NCBI RefSeq assembly: GCF_007671675.1
Contig: NZ_VCGW01000007.1
Coordinates: 1-64,000, forward strand
DNA from: Marinobacter maritimus
Lineage (GTDB): Bacteria > Pseudomonadota > Gammaproteobacteria > Pseudomonadales > Oleiphilaceae
Reading direction: 5' to 3'
DNA: 64,000 bases
Position 1 is the stretch's first letter. Each line of letters begins with the position of its first letter. A program made the translations under genes and the position numbers. This document shows, in pieces, positions 8,154 to 17,204 of the stretch. Under the pieces are notes generated by a model. The model made no database searches. It was not told the origin of the DNA and saw nothing but the letters and a program-made list of their open reading frames with translations.

Positions 8154-8184
8154 AGCCGGTTTCTGATTGATCAGTAAACCGGCT
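8154..8184. terminator. Stem-loop after the DUF2058 gene
   Basis: AGCCGGTTT pairs with AAACCGGCT, and the loop can extend the stem (CTGA/TCAG). It lies 8 nt after the stop of the minus-strand DUF2058 gene. There is no T run, so it is a transcript-end hairpin at most. Confidence 0.4.
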
Positions 8185-8191
8185 CCAACGG

Positions 8192-8728
8192 CTACCACAT
8201 AAGATCGTCGGGGATTTCATAGCCTGCGTAGGGGTCATCTTCACCCACATCGTCTTTCTTGCGGTCGTGGAGCACAACAACTGCCTGTTCATCGCGCTCA
8301 GTAATCTTGCGGGCCACTCCGTCGGCGACAATTTCATACTGATCATTCACGAACACAATAGCGAGCCGGCCGCGTGACAGCTGATCAGCCTGAGTGTCGT
8401 CCACATACATTTTTTTGATTTTTTTGTCGTGAACGAACTGATAAGACGTTTCACCCCGGCTGCGATCCAGCTTGTTGGTTTCCACCAGCTGGCGAATCTG
8501 CGCTTGAATGGCCTTTTTCTCAGCCTCTTGCTGGCGCTTGAGGTTCAGCTGGCGATCACGCTCGGCTTTTTCTTCACGGGCCTGACGAGCACGGACTTCT
8601 GTCTCATTGACCTGCACGGAGCCTTTGGGCTGTTGTTTACGCTGTTTATGTTTCTCATTGCGAATAGCCTTGGCCTTCTTCGGGTCGGCCAGGCCCGCTT
8701 TCATAAGCTGATCCTGCAGGGACGGCAT
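8192..8728 (-). CDS. DUF2058 family protein (YaiL-like)
   Basis: This 178-aa, highly charged protein opens with MPSLQDQLMKAGLADPKKAK, which is diagnostic of the DUF2058/YaiL family. Residues 20-95 are rich in Lys, Arg, Gln and Glu and should form a long helix or coiled coil. A small C-terminal domain follows, ending in an acidic tail (DDPYAGYEIPDDLMW). Its molecular role is unknown; the family is often listed as nucleoprotein or polynucleotide-associated. It has a GGAG ribosome site and lies divergent from dbpA with only 107 nt between them. Confidence 0.88.
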   Translation of the reverse strand: MPSLQDQLMKAGLADPKKAKAIRNEKHKQRKQQPKGSVQVNETEVRARQAREEKAERDRQLNLKRQQEAEKKAIQAQIRQLVETNKLDRSRGETSYQFVHDKKIKKMYVDDTQADQLSRGRLAIVFVNDQYEIVADGVARKITERDEQAVVVLHDRKKDDVGEDDPYAGYEIPDDLMW

Positions 8729-8835
8729 GGGATAACTCCATTAATTGGTCATAAATTCTGATATTCTATCGCAACAGTATACGCCCTCGTACCGACCTTC
8801 TTAACCAGCAACTGCTGATTCCGGGATTTTCTTGT

Positions 8836-10209
8836 ATGCCTTCCTTTAAAGATCTTGATCTGTCTGCAGCGATGCAGGCCAATCTTGCACAACTGGGCTT
8901 TTCCAAGCCGACTGATATTCAGGCCCGGGCGCTACCTCACTGTCTGGCCGGGCGTGATGTGATCGCCATGGCACAGACCGGCAGCGGTAAAACGGCGGCT
9001 TTTGGTATCGGGCTGATCGAAAGCCTCAAACCGAAACTGTTTGCGGTTCAGGGGTTGGTTATGTGCCCGACCCGTGAATTGGCAGACCAGGTTGCCAAAG
9101 CACTGCGCGAAATGGCGCGGGCCCAGGAAAATATAAAGATCCTCACACTTTGTGGCGGTGTATCTATCGGCCCACAGATTGGTTCCCTGGCTCATGGTGC
9201 TCACATTATCGTGGGCACTCCTGGGCGAATCGCGGATCATCTGCGCAAAGGCACTCTGGACCTGAATCGTCTCACAACCCTGGTTCTGGATGAAGCCGAC
9301 CGGATGCTCGACATGGGGTTTCAGGATGCTATGGAAGAAATCCTGGGTTATACGCCCAAACAGCGCCAGACACTGATGTTTTCCGCTACCTGGCCTGAAT
9401 CTATCCGTAAGCTCAGTGCAGGCTTTCAGCAGAACCCGGTGGATGTGCGAGCAGAGGCTCAAAGCGCAAATGCTGATATCCGTGAGCTGTTTTACGAAAT
9501 TCCTGCACCGGAGCGAACCCGTGCCATCGTAAGCCTGCTTTCAGAGCACCAACCGGCTTCCTGCCTGGTGTTCTGCTCCATGAAACAACAGTGCGACGAA
9601 CTGGCGGCAGAGTTGGGTGCCCAGGGTTTTTCGGCTCTGGCTTTGCACGGCGATCTTGAACAGCGTGAGCGAGACAGTGTATTGGTGCGTTTTGCCAACC
9701 AGAGCTGTCAGGTTCTGGTGGCCACAGACGTTGCCGCCCGCGGGCTGGATATCAAAGCTTTGCCACTGGTTATCAACGCAGAGCCTGCCCGGGATCCGGA
9801 AGTGCATACCCATCGGGTAGGGCGAACGGGGCGTGCAGGTGAGGCGGGGCTGGCGGTTACTCTGTGCAGTCCGGCTCAGGGCCACAAGATCAACCGTCTT
9901 GAGACTGAGCGTGGTAGCCAGGTTACCTGGGGTGATACGGAGATTTTATTATCTGTTCCGCCACAACCGGTTGCGCCCGCAATGAAAACGCTTTGCATCG
10001 CTGCAGGTCGCAAGGAAAAGCTTCGGCCGGGTGATGTGCTCGGTGCTTTAACCGGCGAAGCCGGATTGAATGGGAAATCCGTTGGCAAGATTGATCTGTT
10101 CGATTTTCAGTGCTTTGTGGCTGTAGATGCCGGGCAGGCCAAGCGCGCCGTGAAACGCCTCGAAGATGGAAAGGTAAAGGGTCGCAAGCTAAGAGTCAGG
10201 CTGGTCTGA
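8836..10209 (+). CDS. dbpA: ATP-dependent RNA helicase DbpA
   Basis: This 457-aa DEAD-box helicase acts in late 50S subunit assembly, guided to 23S rRNA hairpin 92. The motifs appear in order: AMAQTGSGKTAAFG (Walker A), PTRELADQ, GTPGRI, VLDEADRMLDMG, SAT, and the C-terminal helicase motifs ATDVAARGLDI and HRVGRTGRAG. The last ~75 residues form the DbpA-specific RNA-binding domain (LRPGDVLGALTGEAGL, ending GRKLRVRLV), which separates it from RhlE and SrmB. It appears to be a single-gene unit. Confidence 0.96.
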   Translation: MPSFKDLDLSAAMQANLAQLGFSKPTDIQARALPHCLAGRDVIAMAQTGSGKTAAFGIGLIESLKPKLFAVQGLVMCPTRELADQVAKALREMARAQENIKILTLCGGVSIGPQIGSLAHGAHIIVGTPGRIADHLRKGTLDLNRLTTLVLDEADRMLDMGFQDAMEEILGYTPKQRQTLMFSATWPESIRKLSAGFQQNPVDVRAEAQSANADIRELFYEIPAPERTRAIVSLLSEHQPASCLVFCSMKQQCDELAAELGAQGFSALALHGDLEQRERDSVLVRFANQSCQVLVATDVAARGLDIKALPLVINAEPARDPEVHTHRVGRTGRAGEAGLAVTLCSPAQGHKINRLETERGSQVTWGDTEILLSVPPQPVAPAMKTLCIAAGRKEKLRPGDVLGALTGEAGLNGKSVGKIDLFDFQCFVAVDAGQAKRAVKRLEDGKVKGRKLRVRLV

Positions 10210-10356
10210 GAGCGGGTGTTTCAGGAGTTTTCGGCGAGTCGAAGGTGCTCCGGGACACTCGGAAACTCCGTATAGTCATTTGCATTTTGGTTGCTCACAG
10301 CTTGCGAAACCGGTAAATTACGCAGGATTTTGCCTCCCGGTTTGCTCCGGCGCGGT

Positions 10357-10374
10357 ATAAGACATAAGTCTTAT
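10357..10374. promoter_or_regulatory. Inverted repeat upstream of oadGAB
   Basis: ATAAGACATAAGTCTTAT has 7-bp arms (ATAAGAC/GTCTTAT) around ATAA. It is centred about 60 nt before the oadG start, a position suited to an operator overlapping or following the promoter. No regulator gene is adjacent, so the binding protein is unknown. The remaining 10210-10428 leader holds no gene. Confidence 0.4.
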
Positions 10375-10428
10375 GCGCTTCGGTTGCTCTGGGGAAAATC
10401 CATAAATCAATACAGGTAGCTGTTCAAT

Positions 10429-10680
10429 ATGGATGACCTGATGTCACAAGCCGTCGACCTGATGGTTGCGGGTATGGGCTTTGTGTTCGTGTTCCTGATT
10501 GTTCTGGTGTTCGCGACACTGCTTATGTCCAAACTGTTGACCCGGTTTGCACCGCCAGAGCCGGCAACCCCGGCCAAAACGCCTCGTGCCAAGTCCAAGG
10601 CATCTGCTGCAGTTGACCCTGATACAGCAGAGGCGATCAAAAAGGCGATTGCACAATTCCGGTCGCGCCACAAGAAGTGA
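10429..10680 (+). CDS. oadG: Oxaloacetate decarboxylase gamma subunit
   Basis: A small 83-aa subunit with one membrane helix (GMGFVFVFLIVLVFATLLMS) near the N-terminus and a soluble C-terminal tail rich in Lys, Ala and Pro. In the Na+ pump it tethers the alpha subunit to the beta subunit and helps assembly. The gene order gamma-alpha-beta with short gaps (45 and 14 nt) is the usual arrangement. The length and topology fit the family; sequence conservation in this subunit is low. Confidence 0.9.
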   Translation: MDDLMSQAVDLMVAGMGFVFVFLIVLVFATLLMSKLLTRFAPPEPATPAKTPRAKSKASAAVDPDTAEAIKKAIAQFRSRHKK

Positions 10681-10725
10681 CCCGGCAACCGATTAGATAC
10701 AACCTTTAAACAGAAGGCTGACACG

Positions 10726-12513
10726 ATGACTGATACAAAGAAACCGCTGGGTATTACGGACGTTATACTTCGTGACGCCCACCAGTCCCTGCTTGCCACC
10801 CGTATGCGGCTTGATGACATGCTGCCCATTGCCGAGAAGCTCGACAAAGTTGGTTTCTGGTCTCTGGAATCCTGGGGCGGAGCTACCTTCGACTCCTGTA
10901 TCCGTTACCTGGGCGAAGACCCCTGGGAGCGCATCCGTGAACTGAAAAAAGTGATGCCCAATACGCCCCAGCAAATGCTGCTGCGCGGTCAGAACCTCTT
11001 GGGCTACCGCCATTACGCAGACGACGTGGTAGAGCGGTTTGTAGAGCGTGCCGCCGAAAATGGCGTTGACGTTTTCCGTATTTTTGACGCCATGAACGAT
11101 CCGCGCAATCTGGCGACCGCCATCAAGGCCGTCCGGAAAACAGGTAAGCACGCGCAGGGCACTATTTCCTATACCACCAGCCCGGTGCACACCATCGAGA
11201 TGTGGGTTGAGCTGGCGAAGGAAGTCGCAGACATGGGCGCCGACTCCATCGCGATCAAGGATATGGCGGGTATTCTCAAGCCGTATGTGGCCTTTGATCT
11301 GGTTAGCCGCCTGAAGAAAGAACTGGATATCCCGATTCACATGCAGTGCCACGCGACCACCGGCATGTCTACCGCTACAGCTATCAAGGCAGCGGAAGCT
11401 GGTATCGACAACGTGGATTCGGCCATCTCTTCAATGAGTATGACCTACGGCCATTCGCCCACGGAAGCGATTGTTGCGATTCTTGAAGGTACCGAGCGTG
11501 ACACGGGTCTGGATCTGGTATTGCTGGAAGAGATCGCCAGTTACTTCCGCGAAGTTCGCAAGAAGTACGCGAAGTTTGAAGGCAGCCTCCGTGGTACCGA
11601 CTCCCGCATCCTGATTGCCCAGGTGCCGGGCGGCATGTTGACCAACATGGAAGGCCAGCTCAAAGAACAGAATGCCGCTGATCGATTTGATGAAGTTCTG
11701 GCGGAGATTCCCAAGGTTCGCGAAGACCTCGGCTTCATCCCGCTGGTAACACCGACCTCTCAGATTGTAGGTACCCAGGCGGTTCTGAACGTTCTGACCG
11801 GTGAGCGCTACAAGTCCATTTCCAAGGAAACCTCCGCCATCCTGAAGGGCGAGTACGGCTCCGCGCCGGCATCGTTCAACAAGGAACTGCAGGAGCGGGT
11901 TCTGGATGGAAAAGAAGCCATTACCTGCCGTCCGGCGGACAATATTGAGCCGGAAATGGACAAGCTGACCGACGAGCTGAAAAAGCTTTCGGAAGAGAAA
12001 GGCATCAAGCTGGCGGACAACACCGTTGATGATGTTCTGACTTATGCGTTGTTCCCGCAGATTGGTCTGAAATTCCTCGAAAACCGTGGCAATCCGGATG
12101 CCTTTGAGCCGGTGCCTACTGCTGAAGATGCGCTTCCAGCCAAGAAGGCCAGTGGCCCCGAAACTTACACCGTTGATGTTAACGGCAAGCAGTACGTGGT
12201 TGCGGTTTCTGAAGGTGGTGAAATTTCCCAGATTCAGGGCGAGAGCGGTGCTGCATCCGCACCGGCGGCGCCTTCTGCGCCAGCTCCGGCGGCCGGCGAA
12301 GGCGAACCTGTTATCGCACCTCTGGGCGGCAACATCTTCAAGGTACTGGTTTCACCAGGTGATGCCGTTGAAGAAGGCGATGTGCTGATTATTCTCGAAG
12401 CCATGAAAATGGAAACCGAGATTCGTGCACCCAAGGCCGGCACTGTCGGCGAAGTCTTCATCAAGGTCGGTGATGCCGTCTCTCCTGATGATGAAATGCT
12501 GACAATCGCATAA
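10726..12513 (+). CDS. oadA: Oxaloacetate decarboxylase alpha subunit (carboxyltransferase, biotinylated)
   Basis: This 595-aa cytoplasmic subunit transfers the carboxyl group from oxaloacetate to biotin, giving pyruvate. The N-terminal carboxyltransferase barrel begins with DVILRDAHQSLLATRMR, and the metal and substrate region contains DSIAIKDMAGIL and HMQCHATTG. A Pro/Ala linker (about 505-525) leads to the biotinyl domain with the EAMKME lysine about 35 residues from the C-terminus. It works with oadB, which decarboxylates carboxybiotin and pumps Na+ outward, fitting a marine organism. Confidence 0.95.
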   Translation: MTDTKKPLGITDVILRDAHQSLLATRMRLDDMLPIAEKLDKVGFWSLESWGGATFDSCIRYLGEDPWERIRELKKVMPNTPQQMLLRGQNLLGYRHYADDVVERFVERAAENGVDVFRIFDAMNDPRNLATAIKAVRKTGKHAQGTISYTTSPVHTIEMWVELAKEVADMGADSIAIKDMAGILKPYVAFDLVSRLKKELDIPIHMQCHATTGMSTATAIKAAEAGIDNVDSAISSMSMTYGHSPTEAIVAILEGTERDTGLDLVLLEEIASYFREVRKKYAKFEGSLRGTDSRILIAQVPGGMLTNMEGQLKEQNAADRFDEVLAEIPKVREDLGFIPLVTPTSQIVGTQAVLNVLTGERYKSISKETSAILKGEYGSAPASFNKELQERVLDGKEAITCRPADNIEPEMDKLTDELKKLSEEKGIKLADNTVDDVLTYALFPQIGLKFLENRGNPDAFEPVPTAEDALPAKKASGPETYTVDVNGKQYVVAVSEGGEISQIQGESGAASAPAAPSAPAPAAGEGEPVIAPLGGNIFKVLVSPGDAVEEGDVLIILEAMKMETEIRAPKAGTVGEVFIKVGDAVSPDDEMLTIA

Positions 12514-12527
12514 AGGGCCAGCATTCC

Positions 12528-13862
12528 ATGGATAAATTAATGACATTATGGACGGGTAGTGGCCTGTTCAATATAGAACTTGGCCAGGTGATTATGATCG
12601 CCGTTGGTCTGCTTCTTCTGTTCCTTGCGATTCGCAAGGGGTTTGAGCCATTGCTGCTGGTACCTATCGGCTTCGGCGGTATTTTGGCGAACATCCCGGA
12701 GGCGGGGCTTGCCCTGACTGCCGCGGAAAATGCCATTCACTTTGCCCTGAATGGCGGGAATGCCGAGATTCTGGCTGCTTTGGCAGCGCCTCTGGATGTG
12801 GCTTATCAGGCTGGGCAGGCAGTGACGCCCGAACTGAAAGAGGCCTTCAAGGTAGCGGTGAAAGAGGCGAGCTATTCCGAAATGGCAATGGCCAACGCCA
12901 TTGCTCAGGATTTGGGTTATGGCAACGGCATGTTGTATAACTTTTATTCTGTCGTTATTGGCAGCACCATCGGTCCCTTGGTTATTTTCATGGGGGTTGG
13001 CGCGATGACGGATTTCGGTCCGCTGCTGGCCAACCCGAAAACCATGCTGCTGGGTGCCGCAGCCCAGTTCGGTATCTTCGGAACTGTTTTGGGTGCGGCA
13101 CTGCTGGATTGGTTTGGTGTTCTGGACTTTACCATTCTGGAAGCCGCTGCTATCGGCATCATTGGTGGCGCTGATGGACCAACGTCTATCTATGTGTCCA
13201 GTGTTCTGGCTCCGCATCTGCTGGGTGCCATTGCAGTATCCGCATACGCCTATATGGCCATGGTGCCGATGATTCAGCCGCCAATCATGAAGGCGCTGAC
13301 TACGCAGAAAGAGCGTGCCATCAAGATGTCTCAGCTTCGGCCGGTCAGCAAGCGTGAAAAAATCGTTTTCCCGATGGTTGTTCTTATTGCTGTTGTTCTG
13401 TTCTTACCGGATGCGGCGCCACTGCTGGGTATGTTCTGCTTTGGTAACCTGATGCGTGAGTGTGGTGTGGTTGAGCGTCTTAGCGATACCTCCCAGAACG
13501 CGCTGATCAACATCACTACGATTTTCCTGGGCCTGTCTGTTGGTTCCAAGCTGATGGCGGACAAGTTCCTGGATGCTCAAACGCTGGGTATTCTGGGGCT
13601 GGGTATCGTGGCGTTTGGTGTGGGCACTGCGTGCGGCGTGCTTATGGCCAAGCTGATGAACAAGTTCAGTAAGGATCCGATCAATCCGTTGATTGGTTCT
13701 GCCGGTGTATCTGCGGTGCCGATGGCAGCGCGGGTTTCCAACAAGGTTGGTCTTGAGGCGAATCCGCATAACTTCTTGCTGATGCACGCCATGGGGCCGA
13801 ACGTTGCTGGTGTTATCGGTTCGGCTGTTGCTGCGGGTGTGATGATCAAGCTGCTAAGCTGA
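12528..13862 (+). CDS. oadB: Oxaloacetate decarboxylase beta subunit (Na+ pump)
   Basis: This 444-aa integral membrane subunit has many hydrophobic segments and the family's GGADGPTSIYVSS region, which contains the aspartate and serine residues tied to Na+ binding, plus AAQFGIFGTVLGA. It decarboxylates carboxybiotin on OadA and exports Na+. It is the last gene of oadGAB and is followed after 18 nt by a strong terminator. The insert around residues 60-105 is somewhat longer than in short enteric forms, as in other marine gammaproteobacteria. Confidence 0.95.
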   Translation: MDKLMTLWTGSGLFNIELGQVIMIAVGLLLLFLAIRKGFEPLLLVPIGFGGILANIPEAGLALTAAENAIHFALNGGNAEILAALAAPLDVAYQAGQAVTPELKEAFKVAVKEASYSEMAMANAIAQDLGYGNGMLYNFYSVVIGSTIGPLVIFMGVGAMTDFGPLLANPKTMLLGAAAQFGIFGTVLGAALLDWFGVLDFTILEAAAIGIIGGADGPTSIYVSSVLAPHLLGAIAVSAYAYMAMVPMIQPPIMKALTTQKERAIKMSQLRPVSKREKIVFPMVVLIAVVLFLPDAAPLLGMFCFGNLMRECGVVERLSDTSQNALINITTIFLGLSVGSKLMADKFLDAQTLGILGLGIVAFGVGTACGVLMAKLMNKFSKDPINPLIGSAGVSAVPMAARVSNKVGLEANPHNFLLMHAMGPNVAGVIGSAVAAGVMIKLLS

Positions 13863-13880
13863 TTATTCGTCCTGTAGTCC

Positions 13881-13910
13881 AGAAAACCCCGCCATGGTGC
13901 GGGGTTTTCT
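13881..13910 (+). terminator. Terminator of oadGAB
   Basis: AGAAAACCCCGC pairs perfectly with GCGGGGTTTTCT around a 6-nt loop. The built-in A and T runs make it able to work in both directions. It begins 18 nt after the oadB stop. Confidence 0.9.
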
Positions 13911-13942
13911 GTTTATATGGCCCCATCTTGAGAGTTTGAGCC

Positions 13943-14042
13943 GGTGCGGGGCTGCTGTTCAGGAATCGCTACAAGCACATCCCTGTGCGCTTGACTCCGG
14001 CCATCCATGGCCTCCGACATTCCTGAACAGCAGCCCCGCACC
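13943..14042. repeat. Long inverted repeat with dispersed hairpin core (copy 1)
   Basis: Perfect 24-bp arms at 13943-13966 and 14019-14042 enclose 52 nt. Inside are two smaller hairpins (GCACA/TGTGC and GGCCA/TGGCC). The 34-nt core 13967-14000 recurs at 40583-40616 with 29 of 34 bases identical. The element sits between the convergent ends of oadB and dnaE2, a typical place for REP-like intergenic elements. No coding signal was seen in it. Confidence 0.8.
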
Positions 14043-14081
14043 AGCTTTTTGAGTTTCAGTATTTGCCTTCTCAAAGATTTA

Positions 14082-17000
14082 TTAGTGAAAATCCCGGGAA
14101 TTTATCGGGAGTGTTTTTATGAGGTGGCTCAGATCCGAGAGTTTTCCCGCCATGACATGAACAATTTCCCCCTCTCTTTCCAGTATGCCTTTCACGTGTA
14201 ACAACCGCGCGGTGAGCAACGGCTTGCGTTGTCTTCTGGCGGTTTCCAGCCAGACGACGACGTTTACGTTGCCGGTTTCGTCTTCCAGGGTTACGAAGGT
14301 AACTCCGGATGCAGAACCGGGGCGCTGTCGGCCGGTTACGAGGCCGGCTACCTGTACGGGTATGCCGGCCTTAGTGGTTTTTAGTTGTTCGGCGCTGAGG
14401 CAGAACTGTAAGTGGCCTTGTTCCCGGAGCAGGGCCAGTGGGTGGCGCTGGAGGGTGAGGCCCTGGCTGGCGTAGTCGGCGAGGACGTTTTGGCCTTCGG
14501 TGGGTGCCGGTAGCTGGTTGCAGGTTTCCAGCTCGTAGTTTTCGTCGTCTTCTGCTGCGGCGAAAAGCTCTGTGGGTTTTTCGTGGCCCAGCAGTTGCCA
14601 GTACGCCTGGTGGCGGTTGGCCGCGAAGGCAGGCATGGCGTTGGCGCCGGCAAGGAGTTCCATTTCGCGCTGGTTGAGGCCTGCCAGGCGGCGTAATTCA
14701 GCGGAGGATCGGTAGCCAGTTTCGGGGCGGTTCTGGCACAGGCGCTCGGCGGTACTTGCTGAGAAACCTCGGATGATTCTCAGGCCCAAACGTAGTTGGT
14801 GGTCAACGCCCTGGAGCGTGTGCTCCCACTGGCTGCTGTTGATGTCTGCTGGTAGTGCGATAACGCTGTGGCGTTTGGCATCCTGAAGCAGTTGCGAAGG
14901 GGAGTAAAATCCCATGGGTTGGCTATTTAGCAGGGCGCAGTAGAAAGCAGCCGGGTAGTGGCGTTTGAGCCAGGCGGAGACGTAAACGAGCAGGGCGAAG
15001 CTGGCTGCGTGGGATTCCGGGAAGCCGTAGCCGCCGAAGCCGCAAATTTGCAAGTAAAGACGTTCGGCAAAGTCGGCATCGTGGCCGCGTGCAAGCATGC
15101 CGTTGATGAGTTTTTCCCGGAACGGTGTCATGTCGCCGTGGGATTTCCAGGCGGCCATGGCGCGGCGTAATTGGTCAGCTTCGCCGGCTGTGAACCCGGC
15201 GGCAACCATGGCCAGTTTGATGACTTGCTCCTGGAAAATGGGCACGCCCAAGGTGCGTTCCAGCACGCTACGGATGGCCTCGTTGGGGTAGGCCACCGGT
15301 TCCAGGCCATGTTTCCGACGCAGGTAAGGGTGCACCATGTCGCCCTGAATGGGGCCGGGGCGAACGATAGCAACTTCGATCACCAGGTCGTAATAAGTTT
15401 CGGGTTTCAGTCTGGGCAGCATATTGATCTGAGCGCGGGATTCCACTTGGAATACGCCAATGCTGTCGCCTTTCTGAAGCATATTGTAGGTGGCCCGGTC
15501 TTCCTGGGGAATGTCCTGCATGCGAAAGGGCTGGTCTTTCTGCTGGCTGATCAGCTCCAGGGCTTTGCGGATGGCTGTGAGCATGCCCAGTGCGAGCACG
15601 TCCACTTTCATCAGGCCCAGGCTTTCCAGGTCGTCTTTGTCCCATTGAATAACGGTGCGATCGGCCATGGCGGCGTTTTCGACCGGCACCAGTTCGGCCA
15701 GCGGACCGGAGCTGATCACAAAGCCGCCCACGTGCTGTGACAGGTGGCGAGGGAAACCGAGCAGGGTGTTTACCAGAGTAAAGAACTGGTCGGCGACTTT
15801 GGGGTTGCGGGTGAGGCGTTTGTCGAGAATCTGTTGGCGCCAGTTGGTAGCTTTGTCGCGCCAGTCGATGCCTTCCAGCAACTGCTCCACCAGTGCCGGA
15901 TCAAACCCGAGCGCCTTGCCAACGTCGCGGATAGCGCTGCGGGGGCGGTAGCGGATAACCGTTGCTGCCAGTGCTGCCCGCTCCCGACTGTATCGCCGGT
16001 AAATGTACTGAATAACTTCTTCCCGGCGTTCGTGCTCAAAATCCACGTCGATATCCGGCGGCTCGTTTCTGTCTTTGGAGATAAAACGTTCAAACAGCAG
16101 GTCTACCTGAGCCGGATTTACTTCGGTAATGCCCAGGCAATAACACACAGCGGAGTTGGCGGCGGAGCCACGGCCCTGGCACAGAATGCCGCGGCTGCGG
16201 GCAAAGGCAACTATGTCGTGGATGGTGAGGAAGTAGTGCTCATACTTCATCTCTGAAATCAGCCCCAGCTCCTTGCGGATCAGGGCCTGAACAGTCATTG
16301 GGGTGCCTGCCGGGTAGCGTTGCTGTTCACCTTCCCGAGTTAACCGTTTCAGATAGGCCGCCGGGGTTTCCCCCTTCGGTACAAGGTCCGGAGGGTATTC
16401 GTAGCGCAGGCTGCCAGGCTCAAAGGTGCACTGCTGGGCAATGCGCAAAGATTCTTCCAGCCAGGGCTCGGGAAATAAACGTTGCAGTACCGGTAACGGG
16501 CGCAGGTAGCGCTCACCGTTCTGGAACAGGCAGTGGCCGGCATTTTCCAGGCTGGTGTGATTACGCAGGGCAGCGAGTACGTCTTGCAAGGGCTGACGTT
16601 CCCGGCGGTGCATGTGAACTTCGCCTATGGCGGTAATTGGGCAACGCAAGTGCTCAGAAAGCCAGCGGGCCCGGGCCAACTGCTGCTCTTCGCCGGCCTC
16701 CAGGGTGCGAGCGGCGGCAATCCAGAGGCGGTGCTCAAACAACAGGAGCAACCATTCACCGCAGGCCAAAATCTGGTCCGCGTTGGCTTCGGCCGGCGAG
16801 GGCGGCAACCACAGGCACAGGCAGTCATCCAGAACATGTGTTCCCATGTCGTCATGGAACAACTGATACTGACCTTTTTCTGCCCGGCGGCGAGCGGTGG
16901 TTATAAGCTGGCAAAGTTGGCCATAGCCTTTGCGGGTACGGGCCAGAAGAATGAACCTGGGTGTGCAAGCATCGGGTGGGGCGTCGTCCAGCTCAAACCA

Positions 17001-17204
17001 GCTCCCGGTAATCAGTTTTACGGGGCTCTCTTTCAATGCCGCCCAGGCACGGGGTATGCCCGCCACTGAGCAGGCATCGGTGATCGCCAGCGCGGTATAT
17101 CCAAGCTCTGCGGCGCGTTGCGCAAGCTCATGAGGATGAGACGCCCCGGTCAGAAAGGTGAAGTTGCTGAAACAGAACAGCTCGGCGTAAGACGGTTCAC
17201 TCAT
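14082..17204 (-). CDS. dnaE2: Error-prone DNA polymerase DnaE2 (ImuC)
   Basis: A roughly 1040-aa C-family polymerase that carries out mutagenic translesion synthesis with ImuA and ImuB. It has an N-terminal PHP domain (ELFCFSNFTFLTGASHPHEL), palm motifs with the catalytic acidic residues (PPDIDVDFEHERR and LMKVDVLALG), the finger region GFGGYGFPESHAASFALLVY, and a C-terminal OB fold. It lacks the long C-terminal clamp/tau part of the replicative DnaE. The ATG at 17204 overlaps the imuB stop (TGATG), implying coupled translation; an ATG at 17216 is also in frame. It is the last gene of the SOS operon. Confidence 0.96.
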   Translation of the reverse strand: MSEPSYAELFCFSNFTFLTGASHPHELAQRAAELGYTALAITDACSVAGIPRAWAALKESPVKLITGSWFELDDAPPDACTPRFILLARTRKGYGQLCQLITTARRRAEKGQYQLFHDDMGTHVLDDCLCLWLPPSPAEANADQILACGEWLLLLFEHRLWIAAARTLEAGEEQQLARARWLSEHLRCPITAIGEVHMHRRERQPLQDVLAALRNHTSLENAGHCLFQNGERYLRPLPVLQRLFPEPWLEESLRIAQQCTFEPGSLRYEYPPDLVPKGETPAAYLKRLTREGEQQRYPAGTPMTVQALIRKELGLISEMKYEHYFLTIHDIVAFARSRGILCQGRGSAANSAVCYCLGITEVNPAQVDLLFERFISKDRNEPPDIDVDFEHERREEVIQYIYRRYSRERAALAATVIRYRPRSAIRDVGKALGFDPALVEQLLEGIDWRDKATNWRQQILDKRLTRNPKVADQFFTLVNTLLGFPRHLSQHVGGFVISSGPLAELVPVENAAMADRTVIQWDKDDLESLGLMKVDVLALGMLTAIRKALELISQQKDQPFRMQDIPQEDRATYNMLQKGDSIGVFQVESRAQINMLPRLKPETYYDLVIEVAIVRPGPIQGDMVHPYLRRKHGLEPVAYPNEAIRSVLERTLGVPIFQEQVIKLAMVAAGFTAGEADQLRRAMAAWKSHGDMTPFREKLINGMLARGHDADFAERLYLQICGFGGYGFPESHAASFALLVYVSAWLKRHYPAAFYCALLNSQPMGFYSPSQLLQDAKRHSVIALPADINSSQWEHTLQGVDHQLRLGLRIIRGFSASTAERLCQNRPETGYRSSAELRRLAGLNQREMELLAGANAMPAFAANRHQAYWQLLGHEKPTELFAAAEDDENYELETCNQLPAPTEGQNVLADYASQGLTLQRHPLALLREQGHLQFCLSAEQLKTTKAGIPVQVAGLVTGRQRPGSASGVTFVTLEDETGNVNVVVWLETARRQRKPLLTARLLHVKGILEREGEIVHVMAGKLSDLSHLIKTLPINSRDFH

